NCBI GenBank assembly: GCA_002104945.1
Contig: MCFH01000140.1
Span: 1 to 27,536 of the forward strand
Reading direction: 5' to 3'
Origin: Piromyces finnis
Taxonomy: Eukaryota; Neocallimastigomycota; Neocallimastigomycetes; Neocallimastigales; Neocallimastigaceae
Length of the DNA stretch: 27,536 nucleotides
Made by a program: the position numbers and the translations under genes. The notes beneath the pieces were generated by a model. It worked only from the letters and a program-made list of their open reading frames with translations, had not been told where the DNA came from and made no database searches. Of the stretch, positions 1 to 9,736 are shown piece by piece. Position 1 is the stretch's first letter, and the number at the start of each line of letters is the position of its first letter.

Positions 1-63
1 ATTATTATTATTATTATTATATATTATTATTATTATTATATTATTATTATTATTATTATTATT
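1..63 (-). repeat. (AAT)n microsatellite, copy in A0, truncated
   Basis: This is an ATT repeat on the plus strand (AAT on the minus strand). Its reading frame is broken near positions 20 and 40, where a TAT interrupts the run. The window begins inside it, so the full length is unknown. In the other A copies the tract spans about 114-117 bases. Confidence 0.95.
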
Positions 64-300
64 GTTGATAGGACTGTTGGAATATCCACTTCTTGCTTTC
101 AATAGGCAAGTAGAAACCCAAAAAAAATTTGAGTACTCATAATATAATTTAATAAAATCTTTAGTTTCAATAAATTTATTATCATCATAATATTACGCTT
201 TGATTGAATTTCCTTTGAGATCTTTCCAATAAAAGTTTTTAACTGATTTAGCATCTCCATGCTTCTTTAATTTTTTATCAAGAGTCCTACATAATTCCAT
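1..300 (-). pseudogene. Fossil Asn-rich protein gene, A0 copy, partial
   Basis: This is the 5' part only of the remnant described at 2512-3365. The conserved ATG lies at 298-300 on the minus strand and the sequence runs into the (AAT)n tract at the window edge. The same frame and the same in-frame TAA after the SIKA residues are visible. The part beyond the tract lies outside the window. Confidence 0.55.
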
Positions 301-370
301 GTATACCATGTATATTTTCTAAATTTAGGAATGTAATTGACAAGGTATAAATAATACATTTTGAGTTTTT

Positions 371-570
371 CTACTTGTTAAAACATCTAATCTGAGCTAA
401 TGCGCATTTTGCTAACAATGAATGAATATTCATATCTTCTGAAATAGAGTATATATATAAAACAATACAGCTTTATGAACACCGGCTATAATTAGGAGAA
501 TAGAGGAAAGCCGACTTGACTTCATTATTACTAATATCTTAGCTGGTGTCTCATTCATCAAACATAAGGG
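371..570 (-). pseudogene. Copy of the 62-codon ORF region in A0, frame altered
   Basis: This is homologous to the short ORF at 2253-2441, ending at the CTA at 371-373 (TAG on the minus strand). The TATATA run at about 450-463 differs by one base from the intact copies, which breaks the frame. That makes a conserved protein product here unlikely unless the difference is a sequencing error. Coordinates of the 5' end are approximate. Confidence 0.2.
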
Positions 571-621
571 TAATGGCAAAATTATTACTTTAATAAAATA
601 AAATTATTACTTTGATAAAAC

Positions 622-637
622 AAAAAAAAAATTAAAA
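622..637 (-). terminator. RNA polymerase III terminator of tRNA-Cys (A0)
   Basis: On the minus strand the tRNA is followed after three bases by TTTT and then by a run of ten T. Four or more T on the sense strand is the usual stop for RNA polymerase III. Confidence 0.85.
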
Positions 638-640
638 GTA

Positions 641-712
641 AGGGGCGTTCCGGATTTGAACCGAAGACCTATTGATCTGCAGTCAATTGCTCTACCGCTG
701 AGCTAACACCCC
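641..712 (-). tRNA. tRNA-Cys (GCA), copy in A0
   Basis: This 72-nt tRNA is identical to the copy at 2099-2170, on the opposite strand. All four stems pair, the anticodon loop is CTGCAGA (anticodon GCA), and the discriminator base is T at 641, as expected for cysteine tRNAs. It lies in the left arm of the head-to-head palindrome, so this copy and the copy at 2099-2170 are divergent mirror images about 1.39 kb apart. Confidence 0.95.
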
Positions 713-1384
713 ACTTTTGTTATTTTGTCACAATAACATATATAAAAATTTAAAAAATTTGGACACATGGAAAAAATTGTCACGAATACTAGTGAAATTA
801 CAATTTCAAGATCACTTGGAATTGTGAAATCACTTATGAAAATTCAAAATCAACAAATATTTTATTTTCAAATAAATTATAAAATTTTATTAAGAAATAT
901 TTAAAAATTTAGAAAAGGTTAAAATATGACCTTAACCCTTAATAATTTTTATAATAAATAACTTTAACCCTTATCGTTAAAATGGAATAAGAAAAAACAC
1001 GCGTATCTCCTCAACGAATGACGATTTTTGAATAATAATATTTTGGTTATAATTAAGTTCGTTAGAAAGCCACGCTCGAGACAAACAACATATCTTAAAA
1101 TCAGGTCAATATCTCTGCTGGTTCACGAGATATTTCAATTTAAAGATATTTTGTTAGTAATGATTAATTGTTTATTCAGAGAATGATCACCCCTGATGTA
1201 TTGACATAAATCATTCACCCAAAAGGATATAAATTATTGTTTTAATTAAATTAAAATTATTTTCCGGAATTAATTAACTTTATTTTATAATAATTATTTC
1301 AATAACATAACTTATAATCTTTGAATTAAAAGATATAATTATTAAATTATATGCAATGAATATATATAATTAAGAATAATTAAT

Positions 1385-1424
1385 TATAATTATTAAAATA
1401 ACTATTGTTTATATATTTATAATA
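1385..1424. other. Inversion junction J1 (head-to-head), about 40-nt unpaired centre
   Basis: The sequence left of 1385 is the reverse complement of the sequence right of 1424. The roughly 40 bases between them belong to the right-hand module, which includes its TAACTATTG start at 1399 and the preceding ATTATTAAAA. They have no counterpart on the left. The left arm is truncated by that amount, so the joint is asymmetric. The arms extend past the window start, at least 1.38 kb each. Confidence 0.85.
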
Positions 1425-1472
1425 TTAATTATTTCTAATTATAATATAATTCATTGCATATAATTTTAATAA

Positions 1473-1500
1473 TTATAATCTTTTAATTCAAAGATTATAA
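1473..1500. repeat. Head hairpin 1 (perfect 11-bp stem)
   Basis: The arms TTATAATCTTT and AAAGATTATAA surround a 6-base loop, TAATTC. The hairpin is present in the heads of both A and B, for example about 4249-4276 in B1. It is slightly damaged in A0 (about 1320-1345) and absent in the degenerate head fragment at 12501-12653. Its role is unknown. Confidence 0.7.
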
Positions 1501-1976
1501 GTTATGTTATTGAAATAATTATTATAAAATAAAGTTAATTAATTCCGGAAAATAATTTTAATTTAATTAAAACAATAATTTATATCCTTTTGGGTGAATG
1601 ATTTATGTCAATACATCAGGGGTGATCATTCTCTGAATAAACAATTAATCATTACTAACAAAATATCTTTAAATTGAAATATCTCGTGAACCAGCAGAGA
1701 TATTGACCTGATTTTAAGATATGTTGTTTGTCTCGAGCGTGGCTTTCTAACGAACTTAATTATAACCAAAATATTATTATTCAAAAATCGTCATTCGTTG
1801 AGGAGATACGCGTGTTTTTCTTATTCCATTTTAACGATAAGGGTTAAAGTTATTTATTATAAAAATTATTAAGGGTTAAGGTCATATTTTAACCTTTTCT
1901 AAATTTTTAAATATTTCTTAATAAAATTTTATAATTTATTTGAAAATAAAATATTTGTTGATTTTGAATTTTCATA

Positions 1977-2020
1977 AGTGATTTCACAATTCCAAGTGAT
2001 CTTGAAATTGTAATTTCACT
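1977..2020. repeat. Head hairpin 2, at the end of the A/B shared head (A1)
   Basis: The imperfect 20-nt arms are 1977-1996 and 2001-2020, around the loop TGAT (1997-2000). The inner 10 bp, CAATTCCAAG against CTTGAAATTG, has one mismatch. The same hairpin in B (see 4761-4784) has a perfect inner 10-bp stem. A and B stop matching only about 14 bases after this hairpin, just past CGTGACAA, so it marks the edge of the shared head. Confidence 0.7.
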
Positions 2021-2098
2021 AGTATTCGTGACAATTTTTTCCATGTGTCCAAATTTTTTAAATTTTTATATATGTTATTGTGACAAAATAACAAAAGT

Positions 2099-2170
2099 GG
2101 GGTGTTAGCTCAGCGGTAGAGCAATTGACTGCAGATCAATAGGTCTTCGGTTCAAATCCGGAACGCCCCT
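2099..2170 (+). tRNA. tRNA-Cys (GCA), copy in A1
   Basis: This 72-nt tRNA reads cysteine codons UGU and UGC. The acceptor stem pairs GGGGTGT with ACGCCCC (one G-U pair), and the D stem pairs GCTC with GAGC. The anticodon arm is ATTGA-CTGCAGA-TCAAT with anticodon GCA, and the T arm is TTCGG-TTCAAAT-CCGGA. The discriminator base is T, typical of cysteine tRNAs. The A box (TAGCTCAGCGG) and B box (GGTTCAAATCC at 2149-2159) are of eukaryotic RNA polymerase III type. There is no intron and no encoded CCA. The sequence resembles nuclear cytosolic tRNA-Cys rather than organellar forms, which fixes the window as nuclear. The other four copies in the window are identical. Confidence 0.96.
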
Positions 2171-2173
2171 TAC

Positions 2174-2189
2174 TTTTAATTTTTTTTTT
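2174..2189 (+). terminator. RNA polymerase III terminator of tRNA-Cys (A1)
   Basis: TTTT at 2174-2177 lies three bases after the tRNA and is followed by ten T at 2180-2189, giving a main and a back-up stop. Immediately after it, a 14-base segment (AAAGTAATAATTTT) is repeated twice, 22 bases apart, ending at 2233. Confidence 0.88.
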
Positions 2190-2252
2190 GTTTTATCAAA
2201 GTAATAATTTTATTTTATTAAAGTAATAATTTTGCCATTACCCTTATGTTTG

Positions 2253-2441
2253 ATGAATGAGACACCAGCTAAGATATTAGTAATAATGAAGTCAAGTCGG
2301 CTTTCCTCTATTCTCCTAATTATAGCCGGTGTTCATAAAGCTGTATTGTTTATATATATATACTCTATTTCAGAAGATATGAATATTCATTCATTGTTAG
2401 CAAAATGCGCATTAGCTCAGATTAGATGTTTTAACAAGTAG
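2253..2441 (+). CDS. Hypothetical 62-codon ORF downstream of tRNA-Cys (A1)
   Basis: The open frame begins at a TTG at 2232, but the first ATG is at 2253, giving 62 codons from MNETPAK to a TAG at 2439-2441. It contains a hydrophobic stretch, about residues 18-36 (ILLIIAGVHKAVLFIYIY), that could be one membrane segment. I recognise no family. A GT...TTTCAG stretch within it (about 2340-2371) could equally be a very short intron. The ORF is intact in A1, A2 and A3 but frame-shifted in A0 and A4, and no promoter or start context is evident. It may simply be part of the conserved flank of the tRNA or an upstream piece of the fossil gene that follows. Confidence 0.2.
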   Translation: MNETPAKILVIMKSSRLSSILLIIAGVHKAVLFIYIYSISEDMNIHSLLAKCALAQIRCFNK

Positions 2442-2511
2442 AAAAACTCAAAATGTATATTTCATACCTTGTCAATTACATTCCTAAATTTAGAAAATAT
2501 ACATGGTATAC

Positions 2512-3365
<854 letters not shown>

Positions 3366-3539
3366 TAGTGGCTTTCTTACTTTAATTAAAATTACTAGAA
3401 TATATTATACCCAATTTTTATTCAAGTAATAAATGATTATATTAAAAAAATCAATTACTAGATAACAAGAAAATAAAAGGTTACATATATTTTTAATTGA
3501 TACATTAACCGATATATTTTTGAATAATAGAATATTTTA
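3366..3539. other. AT-rich spacer in the A middle
   Basis: No gene was seen. The stretch includes the segment TTAACCGATATATTTTTGAA (about 3507-3526), which resembles TTGACCGATATATTTGTGAA in the B element (4871-4890). That suggests a short piece of sequence shared by the two middles. The same holds in the other A copies. Confidence 0.4.
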
Positions 3540-3727
3540 TTAAATAGTATGTTCTGGAATATCCTCAATAATATGTTCTTCTAAATTACTTACTTCTTCT
3601 GGCTTTTCGGATAAGAAGGTATGAATTAAATAATTATAATTATATGATAATTATTTTTATTGAATATAACTTTCTTAGAAATTTTGGGACGTTTAAGTTT
3701 AAATTTACGGGATTGACCATTTTTCTT
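3540..3727 (-). pseudogene. Minus-strand C-terminal gene fragment, possibly spliced (A1)
   Basis: Read on the minus strand, 3727-3671 encodes KKNGQSRKFKLKRPKISKK, a basic segment. At 3602-3543 the frame encodes PEEVSNLEEHIIEDIPEHTI, followed by TAA at 3542-3540 and a second TAA. The two pieces are in different raw frames. They join in phase 0 if 3670-3603 is removed, a 68-nt AT-rich stretch that begins GT and ends AG. This is what one expects of two short exons at the 3' end of a gene. No upstream exons are recognisable, so it is probably a gene fragment. The family is not recognised. The same sequence is present in A2, A3 and A4. Confidence 0.35.
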
Positions 3728-3729
3728 CT

Positions 3730-3782
3730 ATTTTTGTACTAAACTATATAAAATATTTAATAATTATTTTATAATAAAATTT
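3730..3782. repeat. 53-bp block shared in inverted orientation between A and B (A-side copy)
   Basis: The block runs from TATTTTTGTACTAAACTATA to the start of the shared tail. Its reverse complement is at 6049-6102 in B1, next to the right end of the TIR element, with about one gap and one mismatch. It lies exactly at the inner edge of the common tail in A. Confidence 0.75.
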
Positions 3783-3969
3783 TGTAAAAGTTTTACTAAA
3801 CTTATAATTTAATATTAAAATATTAAATTAATAAAAGATTAAAGATAACTAGGTTAGAAAAAAAATGTTTTATTAAAATAATCTTAATTGCTTTATAAAT
3901 GAATAATTAAGTTATGTATTATGGTTAAAATAATTTCTTTTATTTTATTTAAATAATATATATAATAAT

Positions 3970-4019
3970 AAGATTATTTAATAATAATACTTATTAAGTA
4001 TTAATAAGATAATAATCTT
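3970..4019. repeat. Tail hairpin with nested palindrome
   Basis: The outer arms AAGATTATT and AATAATCTT enclose a perfect 17-base palindrome, AATACTTATTAAGTATT, at 3986-4002. A second hairpin follows directly (AATCTTT, loop AC, AAAGATT, 4014-4029). Both are present in A and B tails, in some copies with deletions (for example 21424-21460 and 24183-24225). The stem core AATCTTT/AAAGATT also occurs in the head hairpin at 1473-1500. Confidence 0.65.
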
Positions 4020-4760
4020 TACAAAGATTTAATTTCATAAAATTATTCTAAACTATTTATACTAATTGTAATTTTACATTTAATAATAAAATAACTTTTT
4101 AATACATGATTATATTCATAATATTTTTATAATACTAAAACTAAACTTAAGACTTATTACTAATTATTAAAAATAACTATTGTTTATATATTTATAATAT
4201 TAATTATTTCTTAATTATAATATAATTCATTGCATATAATTTTAATAATTATAATCTTTTAATTCAAAGATTATAAGTTATGTTATTGAAATAATTATTA
4301 TAAAATAAAGTTAATTAATTCCGGAAAATAATTTTAATTTAATTAAAACAATAATTTATATCCTTTTGGGTGAATGATTTATGTCAATACATCAGGGGTG
4401 ATCATTCTCTGAATAAACAATTAATCATTACTAACAAAATATCTTTAAATTGAAATATCTCGTGAACCAGCAGAGATATTGACCTGATTTTAAGATATGT
4501 TGTTTATCTCGAGCGTGACTTTCTAACGAACCCACAATCTCCCAACCATTATTCAAAAATCGCTATTCGTTAAGGAGATACGCGTGTTTTTTCCTTATTT
4601 AATTTTGACGATAAGGGTTAAAGTTATTTATTATAAATTTTATTAAGGGTTAAGGTCATATCTTAACCTTTTCTAAATTTTTTAAATATTTCTTAATATA
4701 ATTTTATAATTTATTTGAAAATAAAATATTATTGATTTTGAAATTTTATAAGTAATTTCA

Positions 4761-4784
4761 CAATTTCAAGTGATCTTGAAATTG
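4761..4784. repeat. Perfect 10-bp hairpin at the end of the shared head (B1)
   Basis: The arms are CAATTTCAAG and CTTGAAATTG with loop TGAT. It corresponds to the imperfect hairpin at 1977-2020 in A and lies about 28 bases before the left end of the TIR element. Confidence 0.75.
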
Positions 4785-4812
4785 TAGATTTCACTAGTAT
4801 TCGTGACAAATT

Positions 4813-6048
4813 TTCTACTAATATCAAATTTATAATATATTTATAATTATTATTTATCAGGGTTGATGCGTTGACCGATATATTTGTGAATAATATAATG
4901 TTTTTAATAAATAATAAATTCTATATTATTATGATGAAACAATAAATTTAAAATAAAATAAAAATATGTTTTATAATTAACAAATAAATCACTCAAAACT
5001 CGAAAATAAACTCTTATTATGTTTTAAATTAAATCTTTATTATATTCTATTTCTATAATTTATTTATTATCTGTTTATTGTCTTTTTTATTCTCTATTTA
5101 TTGTCCCCCTTTTTATAAAGAAGAATTTTATCTTCCTTTTATACATTTTCATTTATTACATGTATTATTATTTTTAACTATTAAATATTATTATTACTAT
5201 TGCTATTATTTATTAAAATTAAAAGAATAAATTAAAATTATGTCTTAGTATTATAAAATATTATAGAATATTACTTATTTGATTTTCTTATTACTTCAAA
5301 ATGTTTAAATTTAGAAAAATTATTATAAATTATCATTGACTATCATTAAATGTATAATACCTTGAATAAAATAATTAAAATTTAAAATTAAAATAATATT
5401 AAAATAAAATTAAAATAAAATTAAAATAAAAATTTAACAAAATTAAAATATTAAAAGTATCAATTATTATAAACACTCATTTTATACAGAAACATAAAAG
5501 AGTTCTGTATTTTATCTTTGGAATTGTTATTATTGTTCTATTTCCAGGTTTTAAGTTTGTCATTTTAGTAATAATTACTCAATTAGTTATTTTTTAATTT
5601 ATAAGTTTAAGAGTATTTCTAAAGAACACTTGGATAAACACTAGAATTAATAATTTGATGTATATCATTTTATTTTTAGTTTATTTATTCATTTTTATTT
5701 ATTTATTATTATTTTATTATTTTAGTACATTATTGGATTAAGTCGTTTTATTTTATTTAATAATTTATTTTATTTAATAATTTATTTTATTATTATCACT
5801 ATTAGGTCGTTTTTACTCAGAATTTATTATATAATAAAGATAATATTATTTATTTAAAGAAAGGGTTATATTTTCATAAAATTATTATTCATTCATTTTT
5901 AAGGATTATTATTGTTTATTTTTATTATAAGTTACTATGGGTTAAGTCGTGTTTATTCAGCTAGTTTATATCATGTTTTTATATGAGTAGCGTATCAAGG
6001 TTGATAAATAATAATTATAAATATATTATACATTTGATATTAGTAGAA
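4813..6048. mobile_element. TIR-bounded 1.24-kb element in B1 (non-autonomous DNA element candidate)
   Basis: The terminal inverted repeats are 47 bp, at 4813-4859 and 6002-6048, with one mismatch. They begin TTCTACTAATATCAAA, and weaker similarity continues about 15 bases inward (TTGATGCGTT against TTGATACGCT). The interior is AT-rich, has no transposase frame I can recognise, and carries three diverged motifs around TCGT followed by T-rich sequence and TCAG (5735-5750, 5801-5820, 5941-5960). No convincing target-site duplication is visible. The layout suits a MITE-like, non-autonomous element, but an inverted-repeat structure arising within the array is also possible. It sits where A and B first diverge. 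Confidence 0.5.
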
Positions 6049-6102
6049 TATTTTATTATAAAATAATTATTAAATAATTTTATATAGTTTAGTACAAAAA
6101 TA
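6049..6102. repeat. 53-bp inverted block shared with A (B-side copy)
   Basis: This is the reverse complement of 3730-3782 in A, directly abutting the right terminal inverted repeat of the B element. The same relation holds in the other B copies. Confidence 0.75.
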
Positions 6103-6561
6103 TAATTTACATAAAATCAAATATTTTATAAATTTATATATTATAAAAATCATTTTTAATATAAAGAATAATAATAATTTTTAGTAGAAAATGAGAAGAC
6201 TTAGATTATTAATAATAAGTTAAATTTTAATAATAGTTAATATAATTAATTAGTGAATACATAATAATATTTAAAAGACAAAAATAAGTTTTTATATAAT
6301 AAAAATTATTGTTAAAAAGAGCGTAAGAACAATAAATAAAAGAAAATATAAAAACGAAATTAAACTTGTCTAATTTGTAATTATTGTGTTAATAATAAAT
6401 AATATTTTATAGAATAAATCTGGTGTTATTATTCTATATAAATATTATTAAAATAATAAAACTATTAAAACTATAAAATAACTTAAAATAAATTAATAAA
6501 ACTAGTAGATATTGTTAAAGCTCGTACAATAGCTGTCGAGATAAAACAATATAAGATAACA
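6103..6561. other. AT desert in B with one possible coding remnant
   Basis: Mostly low-complexity A/T sequence without features. The exception is 6487-6588, an ATG-less open stretch of 34 codons including DIVKARTIAVEIKQYKITC. Its richer base composition (GCTCGTACAATAGCTGTCGAG, about 6519-6539) stands out from the surroundings and looks coding-derived. It crosses into the shared tail and stops at TAA 6589-6591. The family is unrecognised. Copies lie near 12060-12115 and 23935-23990 on the plus strand and near 13035-13090 and 18600-18650 on the minus strand. Confidence 0.2.
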
Positions 6562-7657
6562 TGTAAAAGTTTTACTAAACTTATAATTTAATATTAAAAT
6601 ATCAAATTAAATAAAAGGTTAAAAGATAACTAGGTTAGAAAAAAAATGTTTTATTAAAATAATCTTAATTGATTTATAAATGAATAATTATATTATGTAT
6701 TATAGTTAAAATAATTCCTTTTTATTTTATTTAAAGAATATATATAATAATAAGATTATTTAATAGTAATACTTATTAAGTATTAATAAGATAATAATCT
6801 TTACAAAGATTTAATTCATAAAACTATTCTAAACTATTTATACTATTTGTAATTTTACATTTAATACTAAAATAACTTTTTAGTACATGATTATATTCAT
6901 AATATATTTTATAATACTAAAACTAAACTTAAGACTTATTACTAATTATTAAAAATAACTATTGTTTATATATTTATAATATTAATTATTTCTTAATTAT
7001 AATATAATTCATTGCATATAATTTTAATAATTATAATCTTTTAATTCAAAGATTATAAGTTATGTTATTGAAATAATTATTATAAAATAAAGTTAATTAA
7101 TTCCGGAAAATAATTTTAATTTAATTAAAACAATAATTTATATCCTTTTGGGTGAATGATTTATGTCAATACATCAGGGGTGATCATTCTCTGAATAAAC
7201 AATTAATCATTACTAACAAAATATCTTTAAATTGAAATATCTCGTGAACCAGCAGAGATATTGACCTGATTTTAAGATATGTTGTTTGTCTCGAGCGTGG
7301 CTTTCTAACGAACTTAATTATAACCAAAATATTATTATTCAAAAATCGTCATTCGTTGAGGAGATACGCGTGTTTTTTCTTATTCCATTTTAACGATAAG
7401 GGTTAAAGTTATTTATTATAAAAATTATTAAGGGTTAAGGTCATATTTTAACCTTTTCTAAATTTTTAAATATTTCTTAATAAAATTTTATAATTTATTT
7501 GAAAATAAAATATTTGTTGATTTTGAATTTTCATAAGTGATTTCACAATTCCAAGTGATCTTGAAATTGTAATTTCACTAGTATTCGTGACAATTTTTTC
7601 CATGTGTCCAAATTTTTTAAATTTTTATATATGTTATTGTGACAAAATAACAAAAGT

Positions 7658-7729
7658 GGGGTGTTAGCTCAGCGGTAGAGCAATTGACTGCAGATCAATA
7701 GGTCTTCGGTTCAAATCCGGAACGCCCCT
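7658..7729 (+). tRNA. tRNA-Cys (GCA), copy in A2
   Basis: Identical over 72 nt to the copy at 2099-2170, with an intact cloverleaf, anticodon GCA, T discriminator and A and B boxes. It is also flanked by at least 100 identical bases on each side, so transcription signals should be equivalent. Confidence 0.96.
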
Positions 7730-7732
7730 TAC

Positions 7733-7748
7733 TTTTAATTTTTTTTTT
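7733..7748 (+). terminator. RNA polymerase III terminator of tRNA-Cys (A2)
   Basis: TTTT at 7733-7736 is followed by ten T at 7739-7748, as in A1. Confidence 0.88.
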
Positions 7749-7811
7749 GTTTTATCAAAGTAATAATTTTATTTTATTAAAGTAATAATTTTGCCATTAC
7801 CCTTATGTTTG

Positions 7812-8000
7812 ATGAATGAGACACCAGCTAAGATATTAGTAATAATGAAGTCAAGTCGGCTTTCCTCTATTCTCCTAATTATAGCCGGTGTTCATAAAGC
7901 TGTATTGTTTATATATATATACTCTATTTCAGAAGATATGAATATTCATTCATTGTTAGCAAAATGCGCATTAGCTCAGATTAGATGTTTTAACAAGTAG
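7812..8000 (+). CDS. Hypothetical 62-codon ORF downstream of tRNA-Cys (A2)
   Basis: This is an identical copy of the ORF at 2253-2441, using the first ATG. In this copy the same frame stays open for about 35 further codons beyond the TAG (residues KNSKCIISYLVNYIPK and on). In A1 that continuation is broken by a one-base loss. The frame of the fossil gene is also partly open here, so neither frame is clearly the coding one. Confidence 0.2.
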   Translation: MNETPAKILVIMKSSRLSSILLIIAGVHKAVLFIYIYSISEDMNIHSLLAKCALAQIRCFNK

Positions 8001-8071
8001 AAAAACTCAAAATGTATTATTTCATACCTTGTCAATTACATTCCTAAATTTAGAAAATATACATGGTATAC

Positions 8072-8937
<866 letters not shown>

Positions 8938-9101
8938 CTTACTTTAATTAAAATTACTAGAATATATTATACCCAATTTTTATTCAAGTAATAAATGATT
9001 ATATTAAAAAAATCAATTACTAGATAACAAGAAAATAAAAGGTTACATATATTTTTAATTGATACATTAACCGATATATTTTTGAATAATAGAATATTTT
9101 A

Positions 9102-9289
9102 TTAAATAGTATGTTCTGGAATATCCTCAATAATATGTTCTTCTAAATTACTTACTTCTTCTGGCTTTTCGGATAAGAAGGTATGAATTAAATAATTATA
9201 ATTATATGATAATTATTTTTATTGAATATAACTTTCTTAGAAATTTTGGGACGTTTAAGTTTAAATTTACGGGATTGACCATTTTTCTT
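9102..9289 (-). pseudogene. Minus-strand C-terminal gene fragment (A2)
   Basis: Identical in layout to 3540-3727, with both short exon-like pieces, the GT...AG stretch between them and the TAA at the end. Confidence 0.35.
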
Positions 9290-9736
9290 CTATTTTTGTA
9301 CTAAACTATATAAAATTATTTAATAATTATTTTATAATAAAATTTTGTAAAAGTTTTACTAAACTTATAATTTAATATTAAAATATTAAATTAAATAAAA
9401 GATTAAAGATAACTAGGTTAGAAAAAAAATGTTTTATTAAAATAATCTTAATTGCTTTATAAATGAATAATTAAGTTATGTATTATGGTTAAAATAATTT
9501 CTTTTATTTATTTAAATAATATATATAATAATAAGATTATTTAATAATAATACTTATTAAGTATTAATAAGATAATAATCTTTACAAAGATTTAATTTCA
9601 TAAAATTATTCTAAACTATTTATACTAATTGTAATTTTACATTTAATAATAAAATAACTTTTTAATACATGATTATATTCATAATATATTTTATAATACT
9701 AAAACTAAACTTAAGACTTATTACTAATTATTAAAA

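Larger units (their letters stand above)
1..1384 (-). repeat. Module A, inverted copy A0, partial at window edge
   Basis: This is the reverse complement of the A module seen at 1425-2811. It starts inside the (ATT)n tract at the window edge and runs through the fossil coding segment, the 62-codon ORF region and tRNA-Cys into the module head. It ends at about 1384, where the head sequence breaks off before the rc-TAACTATTG start is reached. The last 60 bases carry several one-base deletions compared with the other heads (for example around 1333-1375). It forms the left arm of a head-to-head palindrome with the next module. Confidence 0.9.
4174..6955 (+). repeat. Module B, copy B1 (complete reference copy)
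   Basis: This 2,782-bp module has a head at 4174-4809 (shared with A), a B-specific middle at 4810-6561 and a tail at 6562-6955 (shared with A). The middle is taken up by a 1.24-kb element with terminal inverted repeats (4813-6048) and about 0.5 kb of AT-rich DNA. There is no tRNA and no ORF of convincing quality. The head and middle lengths match those of A almost exactly (636 and about 1,750 bp) although the middles are unrelated in sequence. Confidence 0.92.

Noticed and set aside
1850-1895. Telomere-like GGGTTAA repeats (AAGGGTTAAAG and AAGGGTTAAGG)
   Set aside because: Only two copies about 30 bases apart occur in each head, separated by unrelated AT sequence. There is no tandem run, so there is no support for telomeric DNA.
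1399-2025. Helitron with 3' hairpin followed by CTAG
   Set aside because: The hairpin at 1977-2020 is followed by CTAGT, which fits the Helitron end rule. However, similarity between A and B continues past it, no 5' TC end is defined and no Rep/helicase coding sequence is present.
2198-2233. Attachment site or element end at the 14-base direct repeat after the tRNA
   Set aside because: AAAGTAATAATTTT is repeated 22 bases apart next to the terminator, but nothing between or beyond the copies looks inserted, and low-complexity AT sequence yields such repeats easily.
2411-2426. Second tRNA-like A box (ATTAGCTCAGATTAGA)
   Set aside because: It resembles an A box but has no matching B box, no acceptor stem and no oligo-T stop at tRNA distance.
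4860-6000. Transposase gene inside the TIR element
   Set aside because: Neither strand holds an open frame of useful length or any recognisable catalytic motif. The interior is AT-rich low-complexity sequence.
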